A stretch of 64,000 nucleotides of DNA from positions 18,930 through 82,929 of the forward strand of contig NZ_JAMWZB010000025.1 in assembly GCF_024305035.1 (NCBI RefSeq), in the 5' to 3' direction. The stretch comes from Algoriphagus sp. (GTDB lineage: Bacteria; Bacteroidota; Bacteroidia; Cytophagales; Cyclobacteriaceae). Position numbers and translations under genes: made by a program. The notes beneath the pieces were generated by a model. That model searched no databases and had not been told where the DNA came from. It saw nothing but the letters and a program-made list of their open reading frames with translations. Shown here piece after piece: positions 8,750 to 18,017 of the stretch. Position 1 is the first letter of the stretch, and every line of letters begins with the position of its first letter.

Positions 8750-9908
8750 CGGTGCTTTCATTTTGATCAAAAAAAGACAAATCCCACTGATCTTTCCAAC
8801 GTATGATAGGGTTGGAGTTTTCAAATTCCACCGGAAGGAAAATATATTTTCCATCGATGGGATTCTCTGGGGTCCAGCGATCTCCGACGAAGATAAACGC
8901 GTCCTCCTTTCCCAGAACAGGAATCACCGCTGTACTCTGAGACCAAAAAGTCGTCTTCATTTCTTCTTCCGTACCACGTGTCGGATTACCTAGAGGCTTC
9001 CAAGGTCCCAAAGGGTGATCGGCCACGGCAGATTTCCCGGGATTGGGTTTCCAGCCGGTGAGTCCTGAAGAGAACATGTAATATTTTCCATCTTTTTTGA
9101 ATAGAGCCGGAGCTTCATTTTGCTGTCCGGGGAGTACACGCGTGTAGCGTCCCGTATGACTCAAATAGTCATCGCTTAATTCGGCCACATGGAGGGTTTG
9201 ATTATTTTCGGAGGAGAAAAAGTGATAGGCTTTCCCATCATCATCCACAAAAAGTGTCATATCCCGAGCCATTTGACCCCGCTCAAAATCTCTTCTCAGA
9301 AATATCCCGTCAACAACCGCTTCCTTCCACTCGGCAGACCAAGCCTTCAGTTCATCCAAATTCACCGGCTTGGACTTCAAGCTATCCGGATAATTTTCGG
9401 GCCAGATCCCCGCATTGGGATTGACACTCTCGATGTAGGTATAGGGACCTGTAATCTGATCGCTGACTGCCACTCCGGTCAATGCCGCATCATATCCTTG
9501 GCCTTTCAGTTCATGATGAAACCACATCACAAATTTCCGGGTCCTCTCATTGTAAATCACCTTGGGTCGCTCGATTACACAGCCCTTCACCAGGAGAGAA
9601 TTGGGGTCATCGTGCACTTCCAGTGCTACGCCTTCATTCTTCCAATTGTAGAGGTCTTTGGAGGAATAGACGCGCACCCCCACATGGGCTTTATTTCCCT
9701 CCTTGCCTGCGATTTTATGCTCCCCAAACCAATAATAGGTATCCTCATGGATCAAAAAGCCTCCACCATGCGCATTGATGTGAACCCCTTGATCATCCTT
9801 CCATTCTTTTCCGGGAAAGAAATGCTGATAATCAACCTGAAATCCGAAAAGTCCGATTCCCAGTAGGAAAAAGAAAGTACTAAAAGTGATCATTGCTACC
9901 TTCCTCAT
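8742..9908 (-). CDS. GH43 family glycosidase, exo-beta-1,3-galactanase-like
   Basis: Five-bladed beta-propeller glycosidase with a signal peptide (MITFSTFFFLLGIGLFG). The pattern is that of GH43 subfamily 24, or close to it: INAHGGGFLIHEDTYYWFGE near residue 44, then ERPKVIYN (about 113-120), RDMTLFVDDDGKAYHFF (about 215-232) and NEAPALFKKDGKYYMFSSG (about 265-283). In characterised subfamily-24 enzymes these belong to exo-beta-1,3-galactanases, in which the usual GH43 catalytic base Asp is absent; the first motif here likewise has no Asp before HGGG. At 388 residues there is a catalytic domain only, with no binding module. It starts inside the stop of the beta-helix gene (4-nt overlap). Activity on galactose rather than arabinose is inferred from the motifs. 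Confidence 0.85.
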   Translation of the reverse strand: MRKVAMITFSTFFFLLGIGLFGFQVDYQHFFPGKEWKDDQGVHINAHGGGFLIHEDTYYWFGEHKIAGKEGNKAHVGVRVYSSKDLYNWKNEGVALEVHDDPNSLLVKGCVIERPKVIYNERTRKFVMWFHHELKGQGYDAALTGVAVSDQITGPYTYIESVNPNAGIWPENYPDSLKSKPVNLDELKAWSAEWKEAVVDGIFLRRDFERGQMARDMTLFVDDDGKAYHFFSSENNQTLHVAELSDDYLSHTGRYTRVLPGQQNEAPALFKKDGKYYMFSSGLTGWKPNPGKSAVADHPLGPWKPLGNPTRGTEEEMKTTFWSQSTAVIPVLGKEDAFIFVGDRWTPENPIDGKYIFLPVEFENSNPIIRWKDQWDLSFFDQNESTDE

Positions 9909-11551
9909 GGCTTTTCAACAAAATTAATGGCTCCAATGCCAGGATTTTTTCCATTAGGATTTCCCAAGATATCCTGTTTTAAATTCATTTCCCCCATCAA
10001 ACCAAACTGGTCAGCGGGTAAAAAAGGAATGGCGATTCCTTTCAGCATTTCACTTTTTTGAGGAATATAATCTTTCACAGACATTCCGCCAGGATTAGCA
10101 AATTCCACATTTCCAAAGTGAGAATCTTCCGGCTGAATGAGCGCCTGCATCGGCCAGTTTTCAGCATGGAGGAACAGATTATTTTTGAAAAATACATCTT
10201 CAATCGCACGGGAAGATTTATCATCGGGTTTGTATTGGTCTCCGTCCACGAGTTGGCTTTTTCCTTCGATGTGAAAAATATTATTAGCGATCAAAACGCC
10301 CTTTGAGCGATTGTCGATGGCTATTTTGGACACGATATCCTCGTCCACATAGATGGTATTGTTGTAAATATAGGAATTGACAGGGCCTTTTCTCGGCTTC
10401 TTTCCTCCTTGGTAGCCGCTCAGCCAAAGAGTTTTTCCTTCCTGAAAAGCGCCATTTTCGCCTTTGACTCGATGGCCGTCATTGACGCTAATATTGTAGC
10501 GATAGGCGCAGTTGTAATTATTCCCCAGAATCTCACAAAATCCTCCTGCATTGTACGCGCTCAGATTGTACTGCAGAATAATATTATCACAGTTGAAATC
10601 AATATGCGCGCCTGCTGAGTCCCCAGGACCATTCGCATAAAGAAATTGGTTCTTTTCGATCAGCACCATGGAACTGCCCCAGGTCCAGAGCCCGCTGCCT
10701 CTGCCCCACTTTCGGCTGTCATCGGTACTTCCAGAATGACTTACCCGATTGTCTGCCACATAGACAAACTTGACTCCAGACATCTGAATTCCCGGCCCGC
10801 CTACCTGCTTGACTTGGTTTCCTGTAATGGTAATATTTCGGATGGATTGCTGATTATTTCCGGTGAGTTTGATTCCAGTATGAGCCAAATTTCGAATGGT
10901 ACAATTTTTAATTACCACCTGCTCGATTTCCTGATCTGGCCCATTGGCCATCAGCCGAATTCCCCAACCGTATTTTTGGGTTCCATTGGCCGTTTTAACT
11001 TCAGATTCCCCACGTTGAAAGCCCACCGATTCGTAAAATATCTGCTCGATTTGCAGTTCTTCTAATAAAATATTGCTCGTCGAACTCCCCATGGTCGATC
11101 TCACCAAAACTCCAACCCGCATGGGAAAAGAGGCCTCAGTATTCCCTTTTCCATTGGCTTGAATTCGAAGATTCTTCACTTGAATATGGGCCGAATTTTG
11201 AATCAAAACTCCAGCTTCCTCTCCAGCGGCATTGATCAGTGCAAAAGGCAATTCAGAGTTTCCAAAAGATTGAATGATCAGCGGGGTTTCTTTTATCCCC
11301 TTAAATTTGTCAATTAAAATACTGCCTTTGAATTCTTCTCCCGAGGCCAATAAAATTCGGTCTCCGGGTTTTAGCTCCAAGCTTTGGATTTTGGATAAAT
11401 TTTGAAAAGCCTCCTCGGCACTTAATCCGGACTGGGCATCCGAACCCTTGCGGGGATGGAAATAATAATCTTTCGCAAAAAGCGATGTACTAAGGAAGAA
11501 AGTCAGAGAGAAAGCTGAAAACAGCAATCGGTAATGGCTAAATAGGTTCAC
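9905..11551 (-). CDS. right-handed parallel beta-helix protein, putative glycan-active
   Basis: 548-residue exported protein starting at a GTG codon with a signal peptide (LLFSAFSLTFFLSTSLFA). The start of the mature part, YYFHPRKGSDAQSGLS, and the repeated strands with Asn turns (for example IRNITITGNQVKQVGG, KFVYVADNRVSH, NSYIYNNTIYV) show a parallel beta-helix, the fold shared by pectate-lyase-like enzymes and several glycoside hydrolase families. I see no family-specific catalytic motif, so lyase, hydrolase or a non-catalytic role are all open. It follows the first sulfatase by 18 nt and overlaps GH43 by 4 nt (ATGA), placing it in the middle of the PUL enzyme operon. Confidence 0.85.
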   Translation of the reverse strand: MNLFSHYRLLFSAFSLTFFLSTSLFAKDYYFHPRKGSDAQSGLSAEEAFQNLSKIQSLELKPGDRILLASGEEFKGSILIDKFKGIKETPLIIQSFGNSELPFALINAAGEEAGVLIQNSAHIQVKNLRIQANGKGNTEASFPMRVGVLVRSTMGSSTSNILLEELQIEQIFYESVGFQRGESEVKTANGTQKYGWGIRLMANGPDQEIEQVVIKNCTIRNLAHTGIKLTGNNQQSIRNITITGNQVKQVGGPGIQMSGVKFVYVADNRVSHSGSTDDSRKWGRGSGLWTWGSSMVLIEKNQFLYANGPGDSAGAHIDFNCDNIILQYNLSAYNAGGFCEILGNNYNCAYRYNISVNDGHRVKGENGAFQEGKTLWLSGYQGGKKPRKGPVNSYIYNNTIYVDEDIVSKIAIDNRSKGVLIANNIFHIEGKSQLVDGDQYKPDDKSSRAIEDVFFKNNLFLHAENWPMQALIQPEDSHFGNVEFANPGGMSVKDYIPQKSEMLKGIAIPFLPADQFGLMGEMNLKQDILGNPNGKNPGIGAINFVEKP

Positions 11552-11569
11552 AGAATTGGGTTTATCGAA

Positions 11570-12961
11570 TTATTTTTTCTTTTTAAATCGGTCCGGGTTT
11601 AAGCGGGAATATTCTTTATCCTGCAACAAACCCAAAAACCGGGGGAGCTCCAAGGTTTCGTTCCAGGTCTCAATCAATCCTCGTAGTCGCTCAGAAAGCG
11701 ATAGATTTTTTTGCTCCAAATTCAGCTTTTCACTCCAATCCGAATCGAGATCAAACTGAAATACTCGATCAGGTAGGGTGATTAATTTTTGATCCAAGTG
11801 TCGAATTGCAAATCGTTTGGCGTCGTAATTTCTCCAATACAAAGCCTCATGAGGCCTCCCTGAATTTTTTCCTGTCAGATAGGGAATCAAATTCACCCCA
11901 TCCAACTCATTTTTGGGATTTACAGATGCCAAAGCGGCGGCAGTGGCAAAGATGTCAAGCGAGATCACCGGGTATTCGTAGCTTGCTCCAGAAGGGATTT
12001 TCCCCTTCCATTGTACGGCAAAGGGTACTCTGATTCCCCCTTCGAAGAAATCTCCTTTGAATCCTCGTAGTGGCGCATTGCTTGACGCATTGTCTTTGGT
12101 CGGTCCGCCATTATCAGAGAGGAAAAAGATCAGCGTGTTTTCTGTCAGACCGAGTTCCTCGATTTTGTCCAGTAAATCCCCTACTCCATCATCCACAGCA
12201 GAGACCATTGCCGCATAGGTTCGACGCTTTGGATCAGGGATCGTTGGAAACCGATCCAAGTATTTTGGGATTGCCTGCATGGGCGCGTGGGGAGCATTAT
12301 AAGCTAAATAGAGGAAAAAAGGCTGATTTTGGTTTCGCTCCACGAAACTCACCGCTTCGCGGGAAAGCGCATCGGTCAGGTATTCGGTTTCCTCTACTCG
12401 CTCTTCATTTCGTAGCAATTTGGTTCGGTAGGCATCAAACTGAGCAGAGATCTCCGAAAGGTCTTGAAAGGTGTACTCTTCCGAAAAATAGCGATGACCT
12501 CCGGAAAGAAATCCATAAAACTCATCAAATCCCCGCTGATTGGGCCGTTGGCTTGGGTGCGCACCGAGATGCCATTTGCCGAGAACGCCCGTTCGGTAAC
12601 CCGCTTTTTTCAGTAATTCGGCCATCGTCTCCTCGGATTGTGGCAAACCCATTGTAGAGTCCTTGGGTGCCATCAGGGGATTTCGCGAAAAACCAAAGCG
12701 ATCCTGATAGCGTCCCGTGATCAATCCCGCCCTACTCGGTCCACAAACAGCAAAGGACACATAGCCATTGGTGAAAACCGTCCCGTTTTTGGCGATTCGA
12801 TCGATATTGGGCGTTGGAATTTCGGTGCTTCCATTAAAGCCCACATCAGCATAGCCTTGATCATCGGTCAGAATGATGACCACATTAGGAGGGGATTGCT
12901 GCCCAAAAGCAGGAATAGCCAATGCAACGAATAGAAATAGGAATGCCTTAATGTAATTCAT
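11570..12961 (-). CDS. type I sulfatase, exported
   Basis: S1-family sulfatase of 463 residues and the first gene of the five-gene enzyme run. It has a signal peptide ending near PAFGQ, the metal motif NVVIILTDDQGYADVGFN, the formylglycine motif CGPSRAGLITG (Cys73), KWHLGAH and FLSDNGGP. The C-terminus ends in a basic tail (RFKKKK). It lies 154 nt downstream of susD with a hairpin in between, so it may have its own promoter or be expressed by read-through. It resembles the sulfatase at 7361 more than the lipoprotein at 5790 in its length and motifs. Confidence 0.94.
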   Translation of the reverse strand: MNYIKAFLFLFVALAIPAFGQQSPPNVVIILTDDQGYADVGFNGSTEIPTPNIDRIAKNGTVFTNGYVSFAVCGPSRAGLITGRYQDRFGFSRNPLMAPKDSTMGLPQSEETMAELLKKAGYRTGVLGKWHLGAHPSQRPNQRGFDEFYGFLSGGHRYFSEEYTFQDLSEISAQFDAYRTKLLRNEERVEETEYLTDALSREAVSFVERNQNQPFFLYLAYNAPHAPMQAIPKYLDRFPTIPDPKRRTYAAMVSAVDDGVGDLLDKIEELGLTENTLIFFLSDNGGPTKDNASSNAPLRGFKGDFFEGGIRVPFAVQWKGKIPSGASYEYPVISLDIFATAAALASVNPKNELDGVNLIPYLTGKNSGRPHEALYWRNYDAKRFAIRHLDQKLITLPDRVFQFDLDSDWSEKLNLEQKNLSLSERLRGLIETWNETLELPRFLGLLQDKEYSRLNPDRFKKKK

Positions 12962-13062
12962 GTTCTATAATTGATTTTCAAAGGTCACAGGGAATCTCGC
13001 AGGGTTGATAACCAGTGCGTGACTTTTGAGTCATGCTTGATATCATTTGAAAACCAAACACC

Positions 13063-13083
13063 GCCCCCGCCAAAGGCAGAGGC
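13063..13083 (-). terminator. hairpin after susD
   Basis: On the minus strand GCCTCTGCC (13083-13075) pairs with GGCGGGGGC (13071-13063) through a 3-nt loop, with two G-T pairs, followed by a partly T-rich tail (TGTTTGGTTTT). It lies 33 nt after the susD stop and may partly separate the abundant susCD message from the enzyme genes. Confidence 0.6.
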
Positions 13084-13115
13084 AGTGTATCTATCTATGT
13101 AAAAACCCTAATTGA

Positions 13116-14657
13116 TTAATTCCAGACTGGATTTTGTACCAAGTTTGGATTGGCATCCAGCTCAGATAACGGAATCGCAAAGACTTCAGACCTTCTTCCA
13201 CGATACTCCGGATTGTAAGGTCCCACAGGATCGGCAGCAGCACGGGCGTAAGCCTCTTCTACTTCTCCCCAACGCTTTACGTCAAAGAAGCGAAGTCCTT
13301 CGAAAGCCAATTCCACCCGTCGCTCCAATTTCACCAAATCCAGTAATTCTTCCTGACTCAAGGCAGTTCCGTTTACTTCGGTGACGGTAGGCATTCCCGC
13401 CCGTTCGCGGATTTGATCCAGCAAATCATAAACCTCCGCGTACTGGCCAGTTTCTGCCAAAGCTTCCGCCCGCATCAGCAATACATCCGCATATCGAATG
13501 ACATAAAAATCCTGTCCTCCCGGTGCCCCAGGATTGATTCCATCGTCGGAGACATCGTTTCTGACATATTTTTTCAAACCAAACGTAGTTGCTGTATTTC
13601 CTCTAAAAGGACGATTGAGGTAGAGTAGGAAAATATCCCCATTAAAATAAACCGAATGCCCCAAACGCGGATCCCGATTTGCTTTTCTATCAGCTGGATC
13701 ATACAGGGGAGACTCCGAAATCGGCAATCCATCAGAAGCTAAATACGCGTCCACCATATTAGGCATGGGCTGGACATTTACCTTAGGAATTCCCAAAAAG
13801 GTAGAAGAAAATGTCTCCCCGTTATTGGACTGATCCTGAATAAAACGAACCGAGAAAATGATTTCAGGAGACTGCTCAGCATTTTCGGTGAAAAGCTGTC
13901 CATAATCCGGATGCAAGGAATAGCCAAGTCCCATGATTTCTGAAGTCAGATTCAGCACTTCCTGATAGTTGCTATTGTACAATTCGAAGCGGGCAAGCAA
14001 ACTCAAAGCTGCTCCACGGGTCGCATAACCAAACTGAGAGGCCGGATAGCTCACTGGCAAAACTGCCGCTGCCTCACGCAATTCTTGCTCGATAAAAGCA
14101 CGGATTTCTGAGTAATTGGCTTTGGGCACGTAGGCTTCTTCCAAAGTCTGAAATTCGGTAATCAACGGTGCATCTTCGAAGTATACTGCCAAATGAAAAT
14201 AGAACAGAGCTCGGAGGAATTTGACCTGTCCGATCAAGGCATCCTTATTTTCCGCATCGATATTTTCAGCAGGGATATTCTCGATATTTTCCAAGGCATT
14301 ATTTGCCCGTCCAATTCCCCGGTAAAGTGAGGACCAAAAAGAATTGAAAAATCCATAGGAAGGATCAGCGCGACCCTCCACAAAGTTACCGGGGCCTTCA
14401 AATTTGTAATTGTTGAAGGTATTATCCGCAAAACTATCATGCTGAGGCAGTCCGGCTGTTCCATTTAGATTACCGCTATACATCACTCTGTCTTGCAAGA
14501 CCTCGTAGATACCGTTGATGCCCAAAAGCGCATCCTGTTCATTTTGCCAGAAATTTCCTTCTGCCAATTGAGTTAAGGAACCCCGCTCCAGATAATCCTC
14601 TGAGCAAGAGAATGAGAGAAGCCCCAGAAATATAAATATGTAGGTTATCTTTTTCAT
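13116..14657 (-). CDS. SusD/RagB family outer-membrane glycan-binding lipoprotein
   Basis: Cell-surface lipoprotein that caps the SusC transporter and binds glycan before import. The lipobox FSCSEDYLERGS places the lipid Cys at residue 18. The typical SusD N-terminal sequence (LAEGNFWQNEQDALLGINGIYEVLQ), tetratricopeptide-like helices, and the C-terminal block VIRYADVLLMRAEALAETGQ and LVKLERRVELAFEGLRFFDVKRWG are all present. At 513 residues it is normal for the family. It starts 5 nt after the susC stop, as usual for such pairs. Confidence 0.97.
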   Translation of the reverse strand: MKKITYIFIFLGLLSFSCSEDYLERGSLTQLAEGNFWQNEQDALLGINGIYEVLQDRVMYSGNLNGTAGLPQHDSFADNTFNNYKFEGPGNFVEGRADPSYGFFNSFWSSLYRGIGRANNALENIENIPAENIDAENKDALIGQVKFLRALFYFHLAVYFEDAPLITEFQTLEEAYVPKANYSEIRAFIEQELREAAAVLPVSYPASQFGYATRGAALSLLARFELYNSNYQEVLNLTSEIMGLGYSLHPDYGQLFTENAEQSPEIIFSVRFIQDQSNNGETFSSTFLGIPKVNVQPMPNMVDAYLASDGLPISESPLYDPADRKANRDPRLGHSVYFNGDIFLLYLNRPFRGNTATTFGLKKYVRNDVSDDGINPGAPGGQDFYVIRYADVLLMRAEALAETGQYAEVYDLLDQIRERAGMPTVTEVNGTALSQEELLDLVKLERRVELAFEGLRFFDVKRWGEVEEAYARAAADPVGPYNPEYRGRRSEVFAIPLSELDANPNLVQNPVWN

Positions 14658-14662
14658 CTTTA

Positions 14663-17600
14663 TTAGAATTTAAGGTTGACACCAGCAGAGATTACTTTGT
14701 AAAGCGGGGTCGTCAAGTCGGTCGCACCACCACGCTGTCGCTCCGGATCAAAATTCTCCACTTTGGTGAACGTGAGTAGATTTTGTCCACTGACGAAGAT
14801 TCGAGCCCGCTGCATCAAAGCCACTTTGGAAAGCTCGCTTGGGAATGTATATCCCAATTCGATATTTCGCAGTCTCAGATAGGACATATCCTGTATATAA
14901 AAGGTAGATGTCACTGTGTTATTCACCCCTCCCAATCGTGGGAGTGTCTCGGATGGATTTTCGGGAGTCCATCGGTCAATCCAATAGGAAAGCGCATTAT
15001 TCCGATCTCCTGGCATGGGCTGTTGACCATTGCTATCGAGGATACGGTCTATTCTGCCTACACCTTGAAATACCACACTTAAGTCAAAACCAGAATATTG
15101 AAGATTGGCATTAAGTCCATAGATCCACTTGGGGAAAGGGTTTCCGATGACCGTACGGTCAAAAGCATCAATCACCCCATCCGGCTCTCCATCCGGTCCG
15201 GAAAGATCCGCATAGCGCAAATCTCCGGGTGCTGTTTGATTGTTTCCAAATTGCTGAGGAGCAGCATCCACTTCTTCCTGAGTTTGGAAGACTCCCTCCA
15301 CTTGATAGCCATAGTAGGCATTAAATGGTACCCCTATTCGGATAATGGTCTGGCCAGAAATGGTCTCTTCCCCCCCAGGTCCTAAATCAGTCACTTCATT
15401 GTCTGCCATTTTAGTCACATTGGCACTGAGATTCATTTTCAATTTTCCGATAGTTTCTCGGTAGTTTAAAGTCATTTCAATTCCGCTATTTTCCATCCCC
15501 GCCGCATTTTGCGCAGCTAGGTTGGTCACCCCGATCGAGCTCGGGATGGGAAAATTGGTGTACAGAATATCCGAACTCACCCGCTTGAAATAATCCGCGG
15601 TGATAGTTAATCTGTTGTCCAAAAGCGCAATGTCGGCTCCGATATCAAACTGCTCGATGGTTTCCCAGGTGATAAACGGATTGGCCAAAGAAGTCAAAGC
15701 TACCGCAGGTACAATGACGTCTTGTCCCAGATGATAATCCAGTCCTGTATTGTAGGTCTGCTCAAAAATGTAATTTCCGATCCGGTCATTACCACTCAAT
15801 CCCCAGCTCGCACGAAGCTTCAGATCGGAGAGAAAGCTGGAATTTTCCAAAAAGGATTCTCTTGCAATATTCCAGCCTGCTGAAAGCGAAGGAAAGGTTC
15901 CGTATCGATTATTCCCTCCAAATTTGGATGAGCCATCTCTACGTACATTCGCTTCAAATAGATAACGCTCCTCGTAATTGTAATTGACCCGGGCAAAGAA
16001 TGACTGCCAGGCTTCTTCAGAAGCTCCCCCAGATACCGAAGGATTGAGAACTCCTCCCCCATCAAATTCCTGGATGGCATCGGACGGGAAGCCCTGCAAG
16101 GAACCATTAAAACCATCCACTTTGTCATAAATGACTGAGTGACCGACTAGGAATCCAATATTATGTTTTCCCAGAATACTGGCATTATAGCGTAAAATAT
16201 TTTCATTCAATAGGCGATAGTTAAAGTTCAGGTTGTTGGAAAGTGAATTAAGATCATTTTGATTGACCACATTTCCTTCCCAGTCCCGAGTAGTCAATCG
16301 AGGATTGAAATTGGAAATATTGGCAAAGTTGATGATTGCACTTCCACTGGTTTCGAAGAAAAGTCCCTCTGCCAACTTAGCTGTCAGCCCAATTCGCTCA
16401 CTGATATTGATATTGTCTCTGGAATAATCTCCCCGAGTCCCCGTCAAGAGTACATTGTTGATTGGGAAGGAAAAGTTGACGTTTTCATACGCGCCATCTA
16501 CGATTCCAAACTCCCCGTTTTGATAATAGACCGGAACGGTTGGTGAAGAGCGCTGAAACTGATTGATAATCCCAGTTTCTCCAGTGATGGCACCAGCACC
16601 TCCTGTTGGCCCCATAAATCTAGACCAATACGCATTGGTGACATTGGTGATGGTCAACCAGTCATTGGGTTTGACATTGAGGTTGATTCCTAAATTAATC
16701 CGGTCTGATTTGAACTTTCCCTGAACAACCGCCTCTTGATTGAGGTAGCCAAGCGAAAGTCGATAAGTCATCCGGTCTGTGCCTCCGGAGGCAGATAAAT
16801 AATGATTTTGGATCGGTGCATCTCTCAAAGCCACCTGTGCCCAATTGGTATTGGCAAACTGATCGGGATTACTACCTGTACGAATCGCCTCAATATCGGC
16901 TTCTGAATAGCGCAATGGAGCATCCGGTCCATTAACATTTCTTGTGCGCTCGTTAAATAATGTGGCGTAATCCACACCGTCTAAATATTCAGGCACCACG
17001 GTCACGCGTTGAAAACCGGTAAAAGCATTATAATCCACGGAAAATTTACCTTTGGTTCCTTTTTTAGTAGTCACCACCAACACGCCATTGGCACCACGTG
17101 CTCCGTAAATCGCAGAAGCCGAAGCGTCTTTTAAGACAGAAATACTTTCGATATCCGAAGGAGCCAGGTTATTGAATTCAGCCAATCCTTCGTATTGAAT
17201 ATTGTCAATCACAACCAAAGGATTGGTTCCTCCAAAAGTACCAATTCCTCGAATGGTGATTGCCGAGCCATCCGAGCCTGGAAGACCCGTTGATTGAGTC
17301 AGCTGTACACCGGAAAATTTACCGTACATCAACTGAGCCGAATTGGTTACAGGAGTATTGACCGCATCGTCAAATTTTAAAGTTTCGACGGCTCCGGTCA
17401 TGTTGAGTTTCTTTTGCTCTCCATAGCCCACCACTACGATCTCTTCGAGTAGTTCTTCCGATTCGGCAAGCGTAATATCTATCGTACTTTGATTGCCCAC
17501 GGTTAATTCTTGTTTGCTAAAACCAATCAGACTAAAGACCAACACGGATTGTGGCGAAGACACTGAAATGTTGTATTCCCCATTGATATCGGTTACCGCT

Positions 17601-17845
17601 CCATTATTGGTATCTTTCTCAAGCACCACCACACCGGGCAGTGCTTCTCCATCTGGGGTAGAAATTTTTCCTTTGACATTCACCGCCTGAAATGCCCAGG
17701 CTGGTGCAATCGAAAAGAGAATTAACCATGCCATCAGGAGGATTTTTTTATCCGTAAGAATCTTCACGCGCTCCCTGCATGGCGTGGATCCCTCGCTTTT
17801 TTGATGTTCCATAGAAGGAAGATTTTGGGTTATTGATAAATTCAT
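14663..17845 (-). CDS. SusC/RagA family TonB-dependent outer-membrane transporter
   Basis: Imports oligosaccharides across the outer membrane using TonB energy. I start at MNLSITQNLPS (17845); the open frame extends to 18037 but the extra residues overlap the upstream gene and precede no signal. A signal peptide (LLMAWLILFSIAPAWA) is followed by a carboxypeptidase-D regulatory-like domain (VNVKGKISTPDGEALPGVVV), the SusC motif EEIVVVGYGEQKK, a plug (about residues 150-290), and a large beta-barrel to the C-terminal Phe. There is no N-terminal STN domain, so control is not through an anti-sigma partner; this fits the adjacent HTCS. A candidate operator lies 34-66 nt upstream of the start (17879-17911), and a weak -7-like box (TAAGTTTA on the minus strand, 17867-17860) lies between them. 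Confidence 0.96.
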   Translation of the reverse strand: MNLSITQNLPSMEHQKSEGSTPCRERVKILTDKKILLMAWLILFSIAPAWAFQAVNVKGKISTPDGEALPGVVVLEKDTNNGAVTDINGEYNISVSSPQSVLVFSLIGFSKQELTVGNQSTIDITLAESEELLEEIVVVGYGEQKKLNMTGAVETLKFDDAVNTPVTNSAQLMYGKFSGVQLTQSTGLPGSDGSAITIRGIGTFGGTNPLVVIDNIQYEGLAEFNNLAPSDIESISVLKDASASAIYGARGANGVLVVTTKKGTKGKFSVDYNAFTGFQRVTVVPEYLDGVDYATLFNERTRNVNGPDAPLRYSEADIEAIRTGSNPDQFANTNWAQVALRDAPIQNHYLSASGGTDRMTYRLSLGYLNQEAVVQGKFKSDRINLGINLNVKPNDWLTITNVTNAYWSRFMGPTGGAGAITGETGIINQFQRSSPTVPVYYQNGEFGIVDGAYENVNFSFPINNVLLTGTRGDYSRDNINISERIGLTAKLAEGLFFETSGSAIINFANISNFNPRLTTRDWEGNVVNQNDLNSLSNNLNFNYRLLNENILRYNASILGKHNIGFLVGHSVIYDKVDGFNGSLQGFPSDAIQEFDGGGVLNPSVSGGASEEAWQSFFARVNYNYEERYLFEANVRRDGSSKFGGNNRYGTFPSLSAGWNIARESFLENSSFLSDLKLRASWGLSGNDRIGNYIFEQTYNTGLDYHLGQDVIVPAVALTSLANPFITWETIEQFDIGADIALLDNRLTITADYFKRVSSDILYTNFPIPSSIGVTNLAAQNAAGMENSGIEMTLNYRETIGKLKMNLSANVTKMADNEVTDLGPGGEETISGQTIIRIGVPFNAYYGYQVEGVFQTQEEVDAAPQQFGNNQTAPGDLRYADLSGPDGEPDGVIDAFDRTVIGNPFPKWIYGLNANLQYSGFDLSVVFQGVGRIDRILDSNGQQPMPGDRNNALSYWIDRWTPENPSETLPRLGGVNNTVTSTFYIQDMSYLRLRNIELGYTFPSELSKVALMQRARIFVSGQNLLTFTKVENFDPERQRGGATDLTTPLYKVISAGVNLKF

Positions 17846-17878
17846 GAAGCTAAGATGAGTAAACTTAGTCTGATTAAT

Positions 17879-17911
17879 GGGGTACAAATCGAGCAATCCG
17901 GAGGCTAAATC
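17879..17911 (+). promoter_or_regulatory. candidate HTCS operator, copy A (upstream of susC)
   Basis: Direct repeat: GGGGTACAAATC at 17879-17890 and GGAGGCTAAATC at 17900-17911, so the second half-site is 21 bp after the first, two helical turns. It lies 34 nt upstream of the susC start, in the gap between HTCS and susC. The same arrangement occurs at 22190, 26271 and 26402. Binding by the AraC-type domain of the HTCS is inference. Confidence 0.5.
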
Positions 17912-18017
17912 GGCCAGATTGGCCATTAAATGGTGTTTTTGAAATTTCACCCCAATTTGAACGATCAGGCCTAAATCGCTTGAAAAAATGTGCTCTGAAG
18001 TGGAAATAAAAAAGATC

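Noticed and set aside
8750..8854. N-terminal extension of the sulfatase at 7361
   Set aside because: It lies inside the GH43 gene and precedes the signal peptide.
9189..9866. 225-codon plus-strand ORF
   Set aside because: Antisense shadow of the GH43 gene.
12070..12657. 195-codon plus-strand ORF
   Set aside because: Antisense shadow of a sulfatase gene; low-complexity Arg/His/Pro composition.
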